A stretch of 64,000 nucleotides of DNA from Marinimicrobium alkaliphilum (GTDB lineage Bacteria > Pseudomonadota > Gammaproteobacteria > Pseudomonadales > Cellvibrionaceae), in assembly GCF_003259155.1 (NCBI RefSeq), contig NZ_QGMQ01000003.1, forward strand, positions 248,001-312,000, given 5' to 3'. The first letter of the stretch is position 1. Every line of letters begins with the position of its first letter. Below, piece after piece: positions 29,240 to 37,107 of this stretch. The position numbers and the translations under genes were made by a program. The notes below the pieces were generated by a model, which was not told the DNA's origin, searched no databases, and worked only from the letters and a program-made list of their open reading frames with translations.

Positions 29240-30049
29240 TCACCCATTTGAGGTAAAGTGTGGATCCAGCGCCGCACACAACTCCCGAACGAAAGCCTGA
29301 GGGGCTTCAAACAGGGGGAAGTGATGCGTGCCCGGCAGCACTTGGGTGTTGACCCGCTCAGCGCACCGCTGCTGGGCCGGTTCAGGTATATGCTCACCAT
29401 TGAGGGCTAAAATCGGGCACTGCAGCTCGGCAAAGGCGCGCGTCGGCGTCCAGCGCAACAGATCTGCCCACAGCGGTAACATCTTGTCCGGATCGGCACT
29501 GGCCATGCGCTCACGCACCCAGCGTCGGGTTTCCTCGGGCAGCGCCGCAGCCGTAGTCGCGTCCACCAACTGGTGCATGGCAGCGACAAAATCAGTGTGA
29601 AACGGGGTCTCAATCGAGGCGATGGTGTCGGCGTCCATATCGCCGTAAGGTAGGCCGAAAGTATCCACCAGGACCACAGCCCCCAAGGCATCCTGACCGT
29701 GCGCCTCGGCCCACGCGCGCGCCGCTTCCAGTGCCACGGCGCCGCCCATGGAGTGGCCCACCAGATGCAGGCGTTCGATGCCCTTGCTCTCCGCCAGAGC
29801 ACTCACCAGACGGCCCAGCCCGACGATGGTCCAGTCATCCCAGGCCACGCCGTGAGAACCGTCGTGCCCCGGCAAATCCGGTACCAGTACGGGCCAGCGC
29901 CCTTCAAGGGCATCGATAGTCGACAGCCAATCGCTGGCCCGGCAACTCCAGCCATGCAGAAACAGGACGACCTCGGTGGCGCCCGCCGGCGGCGCAACCG
30001 CCAAGTGCAATTGCTCGGCGCTTTGGTACAATTCTTGCGATGCAGACAT
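29240..30049 (-). CDS. Alpha/beta hydrolase
   Basis: A 269-residue soluble hydrolase. Oxyanion strand VVLFLHGWSCRASDW (about 27-41), nucleophile elbow LVGHSMGGAV (Ser near 102), late Asp region CPILALNGEHIPEP and catalytic His in LPGTHHFPLFE (near 247) form a complete triad. The closest types are the esterase/lipase and C-C hydrolase group; the substrate is not predictable. ATG 30049 follows AAGGAGCTGCTA; the opening at 30103 is rejected. Divergent from the LuxR-type regulator at 30182, which probably controls it. Confidence 0.88.
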   Translation of the reverse strand: MSASQELYQSAEQLHLAVAPPAGATEVVLFLHGWSCRASDWLSTIDALEGRWPVLVPDLPGHDGSHGVAWDDWTIVGLGRLVSALAESKGIERLHLVGHSMGGAVALEAARAWAEAHGQDALGAVVLVDTFGLPYGDMDADTIASIETPFHTDFVAAMHQLVDATTAAALPEETRRWVRERMASADPDKMLPLWADLLRWTPTRAFAELQCPILALNGEHIPEPAQQRCAERVNTQVLPGTHHFPLFEAPQAFVRELCAALDPHFTSNG

Positions 30050-30109
30050 TAGCAGCTCCTTATTGATTTGGCTCCGCCTCAGTCCGGCAGACAACCGACC
30101 CACTTTGAT

Positions 30110-30127
30110 CTATAGTGACTATTATAG
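30110..30127. promoter_or_regulatory. Promoter/operator candidate between the hydrolase and LuxR-type genes
   Basis: CTATA (30110-30114) and TATAG (30123-30127) form a short 18-bp dyad. It overlaps a perfect TATAAT on the minus strand (30126-30121), 72 bp before the hydrolase ATG. The -35 partner (TTTTGT) is weak. It is a reasonable site for the divergent regulator to act on. Confidence 0.3.
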
Positions 30128-30181
30128 CGGTGGCGCCAAAAGTACAAAATTATCCTGCGAAACAACCGCCGAGCCAAACCC

Positions 30182-31378
30182 ATGAACGATCGTCAACTGA
30201 CACAAAGCTTCGAGGCCCAGCACCCCCGGCTGATAGAGTCACTGTACAACACCAGTACAGACCATCGCCAGTGGAACGCTTTTTTGCTGGAGCTGGTGCA
30301 GGCCACGGCCTCGCGCTCGGCGCGGCTATTGGTCACCAACGCCCAGGCCGATGAAGTGCTCTACAGCACCAAGGTGAACATCGACGACAGTGAGCATCAG
30401 CGCTATGTCGAACACTTCGTCAACACCTGCCCCTGGCGCACCGAGCTGGGGCAGAAACCCATCGGCAGTCTCTACTCCACCTATTACGACTTCAGTTGCG
30501 ATCAACAGGCGTTTTACCAGACCGAGTTCTTTAACGACTGGGCCCGGCACCTGGATATTCATCATGGCGTCTGTGGCACCGTCTACAAGAGCGGCGCCCA
30601 CAAAGTGCAAATGCTGGTGCAACGCACCCGTCAGCAGGGCCATTTTTCGCACCAAACGACCGGGCTGATCAACGGCCTGCTGCCCCATGTGCGTCAAGCC
30701 CTGCGCCTGAGCCAGCAACAGGCTGCGGTCAACCATACCCTGCACGGCGCCAGCCTGGCCGCCGAGGCCCGAGCACTGCCGTTTGTGCTGCTCGACGAAC
30801 GCGGGCGAATCTGCCATCTGTCAAACCGCGCCGACCTGTTGCTGCAAGAACAGAGCCTACAGATTGTCGACGGCGAACTGGTGCTTAACGACCCTCTGTT
30901 ACAACGCGACTATCAGGCGGGGATACGACAGGTACTCGCGAGCACCCAGGCTATTGCGGGCAGTGAATACGCCTTTCGTCTGCCGCGCTCCGGACGAGCA
31001 CCGCTCGACTGCCTGGTCACCCCCATTCATCCCGCAGCCAACGCACTCAACCTCTGGCCCAGCCCTGGCTACGCCGCACTCTACATCTACGACCGGGAAC
31101 AGCACCTGACAATCAACCCGGCCATTTTGAGCCAGATTTTCGACCTCACCGATAGCGAGGCACGCATCGCCGCGGATATCGCCCGCGGCATGGACCCAGG
31201 GTTTATCGCCGAGCGCGACAATCGCTCGCCCCACACGGTACGCGCCCAGCTCAAATCGGTATTCCACAAGACCCGCTGTCACCGCCAGAGCCAGCTCACC
31301 GCCCTGGTCCTTCAATCGCCCGCCGCGGTACTCCCGGGGTCTGCGCCGGAGGACTTGCGCTCAGGGCCGGAAACCTGA
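30182..31378 (+). CDS. LuxR-type helix-turn-helix regulator
   Basis: A 398-residue cytoplasmic regulator. The C-terminal HTH (about 315-380) reads LTDSEARIAADIARGMDPGF and RDNRSPHTVRAQLKSVFHKT, matching GerE/LuxR. The N-terminal 300 residues do not look like an autoinducer-binding domain: the Trp/Tyr/Asp set of acyl-homoserine-lactone receptors is not evident. A PAS-like pattern (LPFVLLDERGRICHLSNRAD) lies near 199-218. No recognisable phosphoacceptor domain. Divergent from the hydrolase. The ATG has little ribosome-site support. Confidence 0.82.
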   Translation: MNDRQLTQSFEAQHPRLIESLYNTSTDHRQWNAFLLELVQATASRSARLLVTNAQADEVLYSTKVNIDDSEHQRYVEHFVNTCPWRTELGQKPIGSLYSTYYDFSCDQQAFYQTEFFNDWARHLDIHHGVCGTVYKSGAHKVQMLVQRTRQQGHFSHQTTGLINGLLPHVRQALRLSQQQAAVNHTLHGASLAAEARALPFVLLDERGRICHLSNRADLLLQEQSLQIVDGELVLNDPLLQRDYQAGIRQVLASTQAIAGSEYAFRLPRSGRAPLDCLVTPIHPAANALNLWPSPGYAALYIYDREQHLTINPAILSQIFDLTDSEARIAADIARGMDPGFIAERDNRSPHTVRAQLKSVFHKTRCHRQSQLTALVLQSPAAVLPGSAPEDLRSGPET

Positions 31379-31460
31379 ACAATTCCCTCTGGGCGCTCAG
31401 GCGCCACCCGGACCCGCCGTGGTATCCTTGCAGCAACAAAAGGGGGCAGAGGCACCAGGA

Positions 31461-31700
31461 ATGACTAGCGTTTACATCCTGCAGAACCAGGACCAACAGT
31501 TTCTCAGCAAGCAACGCGAATGGCTCGATGGCCGCGACGCGGGTTTGCTCTACAAGACGCCGCACAAAGACGAGGCCATCAATCTGATGGTTGAAGTCAG
31601 CGCCAAAGACTACACCCAACGCATCCGCCTACTGGCCTGTCGTACCAACGACAAAGGCCTACCCATTATCGAACCTGAAACCCTGACGGACTACTGCTAA
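31461..31700 (+). CDS. Conserved-looking small protein upstream of gshA
   Basis: A 79-residue cytoplasmic protein: MTSVYILQNQDQQFLSKQRE is followed by GLLYKTPHKDEAINLMVEVS and ACRTNDKGLPIIEPE. I do not recognise a named family. The ATG at 31461, just behind CCAGGA, is preferred to the frame opening at 31419. It lies 39 nt before gshA in the same direction and is probably co-transcribed. Confidence 0.6.
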   Translation: MTSVYILQNQDQQFLSKQREWLDGRDAGLLYKTPHKDEAINLMVEVSAKDYTQRIRLLACRTNDKGLPIIEPETLTDYC

Positions 31701-31739
31701 GCTGTCAGGGCTGCCTTTGGGCCCTCTGAGGATCCTATT

Positions 31740-33368
31740 TTGTCCCGTTTTGAAGAGCATTTAACGCGCCTGTCGCACGTATCCGCTGAGGCCGGCTTGC
31801 AGGATATCTTGCGTGGCCTGGAGAAAGAGAGCCTGCGCGTCGACCCCAAGGGCACCCTGGCGCGCACCGGCCACCCCCGGGCATTGGGCTCGGCCCTGAC
31901 CCATCCGCACATCACCACTGACTACAGTGAAGCGCTACTCGAGTTCATCACTGAACCGCACCGGGACATCGATGCACTGCTGGCACAACTGGAAGGCATT
32001 CACCGCTACACCTACAGTGTGCTTGAACAGAACGACGAAGTGCTTTGGCCCGCCAGCATGCCCTGCTCACTGGGCCCCCACAGCGATATTCCCGTGGCCC
32101 GTTATGGCAGCTCGCACAGCGGCACCATGAAGACCGTGTACCGACTTGGGCTCGGACACCGCTACGGGCGGGCCATGCAAACCATCGCCGGCGTACACTA
32201 CAACTTCTCCCTGCCCGACACGTTTTGGCGCCAACTGCAGCAGCTGGAAGGGGACAGCCAACCCCTGCAGAGCTTTAAAACCGCGCGCTACTTTGACCTT
32301 ATTCGCAATTTCCGGCGCTACTCCTGGCTGTTGATTTACCTGTTCGGTGCCGCCCCCGGGGTATGCCGCTCCTTTGTGCGCGACCGGGCTCACCAGCTGG
32401 AGCCTTTCCGGGGCGACGAGCACAGTCTCTACAGCCCCTTTGCCACGTCGTTGCGCATGGGCGACCTGGGTTATCAAAGCGATGCCCAGCAAGCGCTACA
32501 AATCAGCTACAACGATCTGCCCAGTTACATGCAGACCCTGTGTCAGGCCATTACCCGACCGCACCCGGCGTACCAGGCTATCGGGCTCATAGATGCAAAA
32601 GGTGACTATCAACAGCTCAATACCGGCCTGCTCCAGATCGAGAACGAGTTTTACAGCAGCATCCGCCCCAAGCGCACCACCCGCCGGGGAGAGACGGCCC
32701 TCAGCGCCCTGCGTGATCGCGGGGTGGAATACATAGAGGTGCGCTGCCTCGATCTCAACCCGTTTGACCCATTGGGTATCAGCGCCAGCCAGATCCGCTT
32801 TATCGACGCCTTCCTGATCTACTGTCTGCTGGAGGAAAGCCCACTCAACAATGGCGAGGAGCATGCCGAACTGCGCGAGAACCAGCACCGCATTGTCTAC
32901 CGGGGCCGCGATCCGCGCGTCAGCCTGCTGCGCAGTGGGCAAGAGGTGGGGCTGCGCGACTGGGCCGAATCCCTGACCGACCGTATCGCCCGCTGCGCTA
33001 CGCTACTCGATGACGCTAACGGCGGCGATCAGTTCTGTCACAGTATCAGCGAAATACGCCCGCGCATCAGTCACCCCGAATGGACCCCGGCGGCGCGCCT
33101 GCTGGCGGAAATGGACACCCACGAGATGAGTTTCCTGCAGTACACCCTGGCCTTGGCGCGACGCCACACGCACCACTTCAAGGTTCCACTGGCGGAGAAA
33201 CAGCAAGCGGCTTTCGCCGCCTTGGCTGAGACCTCATTGGCAGAGCAGGCGGCACTGGAGCGCGCCGACGAGGGAACATTTGAGGATTATCTGGCGCGCT
33301 ATTACAACCAGTACCACGACTGCCAATGTAGCGGCCGTGACACCGAAGCCGTCAGTTCTGCACCGTAA
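31740..33368 (+). CDS. gshA: Glutamate-cysteine ligase
   Basis: A 542-residue type 1 (E. coli-like) gamma-glutamylcysteine synthetase, the first step of glutathione synthesis. Characteristic segments are GLEKESLRVDPKGTLA (about 23-38), TDYSEALLEFITEP (about 60-73), AGVHYNFSLPDTFW and GVEYIEVRCLDLNPFDPLGI. It starts with TTG at 31740, with TGAGGATCC upstream. No gshB is seen in the window. The 3' end overlaps the convergent FliL-like gene by 17 bp. Confidence 0.95.
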   Translation: MSRFEEHLTRLSHVSAEAGLQDILRGLEKESLRVDPKGTLARTGHPRALGSALTHPHITTDYSEALLEFITEPHRDIDALLAQLEGIHRYTYSVLEQNDEVLWPASMPCSLGPHSDIPVARYGSSHSGTMKTVYRLGLGHRYGRAMQTIAGVHYNFSLPDTFWRQLQQLEGDSQPLQSFKTARYFDLIRNFRRYSWLLIYLFGAAPGVCRSFVRDRAHQLEPFRGDEHSLYSPFATSLRMGDLGYQSDAQQALQISYNDLPSYMQTLCQAITRPHPAYQAIGLIDAKGDYQQLNTGLLQIENEFYSSIRPKRTTRRGETALSALRDRGVEYIEVRCLDLNPFDPLGISASQIRFIDAFLIYCLLEESPLNNGEEHAELRENQHRIVYRGRDPRVSLLRSGQEVGLRDWAESLTDRIARCATLLDDANGGDQFCHSISEIRPRISHPEWTPAARLLAEMDTHEMSFLQYTLALARRHTHHFKVPLAEKQQAAFAALAETSLAEQAALERADEGTFEDYLARYYNQYHDCQCSGRDTEAVSSAP

Positions 33369-33762
33369 AGGTGTTGAACAACAGGTCGTTGGCCTGTATC
33401 TCCTCGCCCTCTTCCCGGGCGAGCAGGGCATTGACCTCATCCAGTGCTTGCTGGCGCAGGCGCTGGCGGCCTGCCTGCGTGTTGACGTCTTCTTCGCTCA
33501 GGCGGCTCAGCAACAAAATCAGACTGTTGCGAATCAGCGGCTGGTGGTGGCGAATGGTATCCGCCACAGCACTGGTGGGCGCACGCAGGGCAATTTCCGT
33601 CTGCAGATACTTTAGCCGCCCCTCACCGCCATAGTTGACTGTGAACGGCGGCGACAGCGGAATGTAGTTGGCTCCCGACGGCAAGGGTTCGTCCGCCCAG
33701 ACGGCACTCAACCACACCAACAAGAACGCTCCCGCGAGCCCCTTCAGGGTGACTCTGTTCAT
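33352..33762 (-). CDS. Orphan FliL-like protein
   Basis: A 136-residue exported protein: signal peptide (LKGLAGAFLLVWLSAVWA), then a FliL-type domain with YIPLSPPFTVNYGGEGRLKY, IRHHQPLIRNSLILLLSRLS and NDLLFNTFTVQN at the end. FliL is a flagellar motor-associated, SPFH-like protein, but there are no flagellar genes here. Unlike true FliL it seems to have a cleavable signal rather than a lasting anchor. Such copies next to gshA occur in related bacteria. The role is unknown. Confidence 0.82.
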   Translation of the reverse strand: MNRVTLKGLAGAFLLVWLSAVWADEPLPSGANYIPLSPPFTVNYGGEGRLKYLQTEIALRAPTSAVADTIRHHQPLIRNSLILLLSRLSEEDVNTQAGRQRLRQQALDEVNALLAREEGEEIQANDLLFNTFTVQN

Positions 33763-33811
33763 CGCTTACCTCTTCCGCATGCGGCGGATTCAAGACCTTC
33801 GTTAAGCCACT

Positions 33812-33840
33812 ATTCAACTGCGCGACACCGGTCAGGTCAA
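33812..33840 (-). promoter_or_regulatory. Sigma-70 promoter candidate for the FliL-like gene
   Basis: On the minus strand TTGACC (33840-33835), 17-bp spacer, TTGAAT (33817-33812), about 50 bp before the ATG at 33762. Confidence 0.4.
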
Positions 33841-33915
33841 GCACTGTGATCCAATGCTGGCCATGGGACCAGTTTTTTGCGTACTATTGACCCCACGAAG
33901 TTTGTGAGGCTTTTT

Positions 33916-34407
33916 ATGTTGTTGCCCAGTACCCGCCAGATTTACCTGCTGATTGTCGCCGGTTGCGCTGCCATTCTCGCCGTCGCGCTGTATGCCGAGC
34001 ACGTGCTGGGCATGGAGCCCTGCCCGCTGTGCATGATTCAACGACTATTTTTTATGGCCACCGGGTTGGTCGCCCTGATCGCACTGATACACAACCCCGG
34101 ACGCCCGGGACGCTGGCTCTACGCCGGGCTCGGCATCGGCGCCGCCACCTTGGGCATACTCACCGCCGGGCGCCAGCTGTGGCTCCAACGCCAGCCTGAG
34201 GGCCAAGGCCTGACCTGTGGCCCCAATATCGACTACATCTTTTCAACCCGTGACTTCGTCGACGCCATCGGCCACGTCATGGGCGGCCACGGCGACTGCA
34301 CGCAGGTGTCGACCCTGTTGGGGGTCAGCATCCCCCTTTGGTCGCTGCTGGCCTTTGTAGGCTTCATTGCACTTTACCTGTGGCAGTGCGTGCGCCGCCA
34401 CCCTTAA
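33916..34407 (+). CDS. dsbB: Disulphide bond formation protein DsbB
   Basis: A 163-residue inner-membrane protein with four transmembrane helices. The quinone-side pair is MEPCPLCMIQR near residues 33-43, and the DsbA-side pair is CG in LTCGPNID (near 102) with GDCTQVS (near 128). DsbB reoxidises DsbA and passes electrons to quinone. The ATG at 33916 places TM1 immediately; the 33877 opening is less likely. Followed by algQ at 30 nt, as in Pseudomonas (dsbH-algQ). Confidence 0.93.
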   Translation: MLLPSTRQIYLLIVAGCAAILAVALYAEHVLGMEPCPLCMIQRLFFMATGLVALIALIHNPGRPGRWLYAGLGIGAATLGILTAGRQLWLQRQPEGQGLTCGPNIDYIFSTRDFVDAIGHVMGGHGDCTQVSTLLGVSIPLWSLLAFVGFIALYLWQCVRRHP

Positions 34408-34437
34408 CACCGATACACGCTTAAACCGGGATTTTTT

Positions 34438-34899
34438 ATGCTAGATAACTGCAAAACCGCCCAGGAACGCTGGGGTGGCGTCACCACCATTATCGACCGC
34501 TGGCTGGAAGAACGTCAGGAACTGCTGGTGCGCTTTTACCGCGTCAGTACCGGCGCTGTGGACGAAGACATTCGCGGCGAGAAGCTGCGCCGTCTGTGTG
34601 AAATTCTGGTGGATTATGTCTCTGCTGGTCATTTCGAAATCTACGACCAACTCATTAAAGAGGGGCGGGAGTTTTCCGACACTGACGGCCTGAAGGAAGG
34701 TTCGCGCTTATTTGCAATTATTGATCAAACCACTGAAAAGGTGCTCGACTTTAACGACAAGTACCAGGAAACCGATGATCTGACCAGTCTGGATCACGAC
34801 CTGTCGCAGCTGGGCGTTACGCTCGAAACCCGCTTTGAAGCTGAAGACGGCATGATCGCCGTGCTCCACACCGCGCACAAAGACCTGGTCAGCCAGTAA
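34438..34899 (+). CDS. algQ: Rsd/AlgQ anti-sigma-70 regulator
   Basis: A 153-residue helical cytoplasmic protein. The N terminus MLDNCKTAQERWGGVTTIID and RWLEERQELLVRFYR are diagnostic of Rsd/AlgQ. These proteins bind region 4 of sigma-70 and shift RNA polymerase use in stationary phase; in Pseudomonas AlgQ also affects alginate genes. Probably co-transcribed with dsbB. A hairpin follows the stop. Confidence 0.93.
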   Translation: MLDNCKTAQERWGGVTTIIDRWLEERQELLVRFYRVSTGAVDEDIRGEKLRRLCEILVDYVSAGHFEIYDQLIKEGREFSDTDGLKEGSRLFAIIDQTTEKVLDFNDKYQETDDLTSLDHDLSQLGVTLETRFEAEDGMIAVLHTAHKDLVSQ

Positions 34900-34917
34900 G
34901 TCCAGACCCGGCGCCTA

Positions 34918-34946
34918 CGCCCAGCGAACGCGCTGGGCGCATTTTC
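34918..34946 (+). terminator. Terminator candidate after algQ
   Basis: CGCCCAGCG (34918-34926) pairs with CGCTGGGCG (34931-34939) around AACG, followed by CATTTTCC. The stem is strong but the T-run is short. Confidence 0.6.
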
Positions 34947-34992
34947 CTGCTAAGCTCCTGAGAACACCGAACAATTACACGGGTTTTCGTCT

Positions 34993-35982
34993 ATGCCTGC
35001 TCGCCCCCTGTCTGTTTTTCGCCCCCTTGTCATCGCCTTCCTGCTGATCCTGCTGGTCAGTGCCTGTGGGCGTGCCGAGCGCCCTATCAGCAGCCTGGAG
35101 GTGACCGTACGAGCAGCGCCAGTGGTCGCCCTGGACCGTCAGGGTGACTGGGCCGTGGTGGCATCCAACCAACACGGCGGCAGCCTCTGGCGGCTCACTG
35201 ACGGCGAGCGCCTGTACGACTGGAACCACCGCGCGGGCGAGCACACGCTCATCACTGATGCGGCGTTCTCGCCCGAAGGGGACTGGGCCGCCACCAGTGA
35301 CGGTCGCACCCTGGTACTCTGGGACCGGCGCACCGGCGGTGCGGTGCAATACTGGAGCATCCCCTCGCTGGTGCTCGATATGGCATTGGGCCCGGACGGT
35401 GAGCGGGCATTGCTCGCGCTCGCCGATAACCGCGCCGTGCTCTATGACATCAAGCAGGGTGGCATCCTGCGCAGCTTTCAGCACGCGGGGCGGGTCAACA
35501 GTGTCGCTCTGAGTGCCGACGGCACCCGTGCTTTGACCGGTGCCGATGATGGCACGTCGGTACTCTGGGATACCCGTTCGGGGGAGGCACTGCAACGGCG
35601 CAACCACCCGGAAGACGTGCAACTGGTAGCCTTGAGTGACGACGGCCAGTACCTGCTGTCGGCCGCAAAATACGATGAAGTGGTGATCTGGACCGCCGAC
35701 GGCGAGACCCACTGGCAGTTGCCCTTTCCCAGTGAATGGTTGCGTCGTGGCTTTCAACTGTCGAGCGCGCGCTTCAGCCCCGACGGTACCCGCCTACTCA
35801 CCGGCCGTCCCGATGGCCGGGTGCAGTTGTGGGATATGACCGGGCGGACACACCTGCGGGACTGGCGCCTGCCGAGACGCAACGCCTGGGAACCCATCGC
35901 GCCCTCGGTGCGAGCGGTCGGCTTCTACGACGGCGGCATGCTCGCTGCCAGCTCCGCCGGCTTTATCCACCAACTCGAATAA
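34993..35982 (+). CDS. WD40-repeat lipoprotein
   Basis: A 329-residue protein. The signal peptide ends in a lipobox, LILLVSACG, with the lipidated Cys near residue 24. The mature part is a WD40-type beta propeller of about seven blades, with repeats such as AAFSPEGDWAATSDGRTLVL, VALSADGTRALTGADDGTSV and ARFSPDGTRLLTGRPDGRVQ. Outer-membrane or periplasmic placement follows from the lipobox; residues +2/+3 are Gly-Arg, not an Asp retention signal. Partner proteins are unknown. It interrupts the otherwise Pseudomonas-like order between algQ and the FKBP gene. Confidence 0.85.
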   Translation: MPARPLSVFRPLVIAFLLILLVSACGRAERPISSLEVTVRAAPVVALDRQGDWAVVASNQHGGSLWRLTDGERLYDWNHRAGEHTLITDAAFSPEGDWAATSDGRTLVLWDRRTGGAVQYWSIPSLVLDMALGPDGERALLALADNRAVLYDIKQGGILRSFQHAGRVNSVALSADGTRALTGADDGTSVLWDTRSGEALQRRNHPEDVQLVALSDDGQYLLSAAKYDEVVIWTADGETHWQLPFPSEWLRRGFQLSSARFSPDGTRLLTGRPDGRVQLWDMTGRTHLRDWRLPRRNAWEPIAPSVRAVGFYDGGMLAASSAGFIHQLE

Positions 35983-35992
35983 ATGGGGCCAC

Positions 35993-36061
35993 ACTCAAAG
36001 GGGTCAGAAACTCAAAGGGGTCAGAGTCGATTGTTCAATCGACTCTGACCCCTTTGAGTTT
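35993..36061. repeat. RAYT-type palindrome, also a bidirectional terminator
   Basis: ACTCAAAGGGGTCAG occurs at 35993-36007 and again at 36010-36024. The second copy begins a palindrome with 26-bp perfect arms (36008-36033 and 36036-36061) around TT; the core is GGGGTCAGAGTCGATTG. I know this motif from repeats associated with REP-associated tyrosine transposases; no transposase is here. The arms end in A/T tracts between convergent genes, so it can terminate both. Confidence 0.85.
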
Positions 36062-36079
36062 TTTGAGCTTTAGCAGAAC

Positions 36080-36793
36080 TTATTCCGCGTCCACTTCCAG
36101 CAGCTCGACCTCAAAGATCAACGCTGCGTTGGGCGGAATCGGACCCGCGCCGCCAGGGCCGTAGGCCAGATCTGAGGGAATGTAAATTTCCCACTTGTCA
36201 CCTTCGGACATCAGCTGCAGCGCTTCAGTCCAACCGGCAATTACGCCACCGACATCGAAGGTGGCGGGCTGATTGCGCGAGTAGGAGCTGTCGAACTCGG
36301 TACCGTCCAGCAAGCGGCCGCGGTAGTGCACGGTAACCACGCTGTCAGCACTCGGGCTTGCGCCATCACCTTCTTCAACCACCTTGTACTGCAGACCAGA
36401 ATCGGTTGTGACGACTCCTTCAACGGTCGCGTTCTCGCTAAAGAAGGCGGCGGATTCCGCTTGATTCTGCTCGGCCAGGCGCGCGCTTTCCTGTTCCTGG
36501 CGCGCCATCTGCTGCTCCTGGAACTGCTGCATGATCTGCATGCTTTCCTCTTCGCTCAGACGCGGCTCGACATCGTCACGCGCATCCTGCATACCTTGTA
36601 AAAACGCGGCCGTGTGAATTTCCACTTGGCTTTGCTGCATGTTGCCAGCCACATTCAGGCCATAGAGGTAATTCACTTTTTCTTCCAGGGTTTCCAGTTC
36701 GACGCTTTCAGGGGCGGCTTCCTGCTCGCCGCAGCCGGCAAGCACCAGCGCGGAGGCGGCTAAACCCATAGCCATCAGACGTTTGTTGATCAT
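36080..36793 (-). CDS. FKBP-type peptidyl-prolyl isomerase lipoprotein (FkpA/Mip-like)
   Basis: A 237-residue envelope foldase. Lipobox AASALVLAGCG (Cys near 20), helical dimerisation region with a Gln/Glu-rich coiled coil (about 85-125), then an FKBP domain: VHYRGRLLDGTEFDSSYSRN, GVIAGWTEALQLMSEGDKWE and IPSDLAYGPGGAGPIPPNAA. The frame is open to 36928, but ATG 36793 sets the lipoprotein signal correctly. It occupies the position of PA5254 in the dsbH-algQ-FKBP-algP region of P. aeruginosa. A sigma-70 promoter is seen about 90 bp upstream. Confidence 0.93.
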   Translation of the reverse strand: MINKRLMAMGLAASALVLAGCGEQEAAPESVELETLEEKVNYLYGLNVAGNMQQSQVEIHTAAFLQGMQDARDDVEPRLSEEESMQIMQQFQEQQMARQEQESARLAEQNQAESAAFFSENATVEGVVTTDSGLQYKVVEEGDGASPSADSVVTVHYRGRLLDGTEFDSSYSRNQPATFDVGGVIAGWTEALQLMSEGDKWEIYIPSDLAYGPGGAGPIPPNAALIFEVELLEVDAE

Positions 36794-37107
36794 AGTGCAC
36801 CTTCTGTTATCTGTGTGTTGAGGCGTGCACAACGGTGCTGCACGCCCGATCCTGGGCCCCATCCGGCGACGAGGCAAAATCATATAAGCGCCTAATGGTA
36901 TACCAAGAAGTTGCCAGTGTGGGCGCAAGAGCGCATTTTTTTACCCAAATGCTCCCAAAAACCCGACTATTTCACGCTTTTGTGGCTACTGAAGCCATAC
37001 ACTTTTTCCGAGTCTGGTACTACAATGAACCCTAAGTCCCGGGTAAGTGCGGGCGCACCTACCCTACGCTCAAGCCTGTCATAACCGCAACCGGAAGGAT
37101 TAACATC
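36794..37107. other. Divergent intergenic region between the FKBP and algP genes
   Basis: A 314-bp gap. The minus-strand promoter for the FKBP gene is clear. For algP, a TACAAT at 37021-37026 is a possible -10 without a convincing -35. No gene is supported. Confidence 0.55.
36879..36906 (-). promoter_or_regulatory. Sigma-70 promoter of the FKBP gene
   Basis: On the minus strand TTGGTA (36906-36901), 16-bp spacer, TATGAT (36884-36879). The predicted leader is about 80 nt to the ATG at 36793. Confidence 0.6.

Noticed and set aside
28941-29279. 112-residue minus-strand open frame between gspC and the hydrolase
   Set aside because: It crosses a terminator-like hairpin, has no ribosome site and no family resemblance, and overlaps the hydrolase end.
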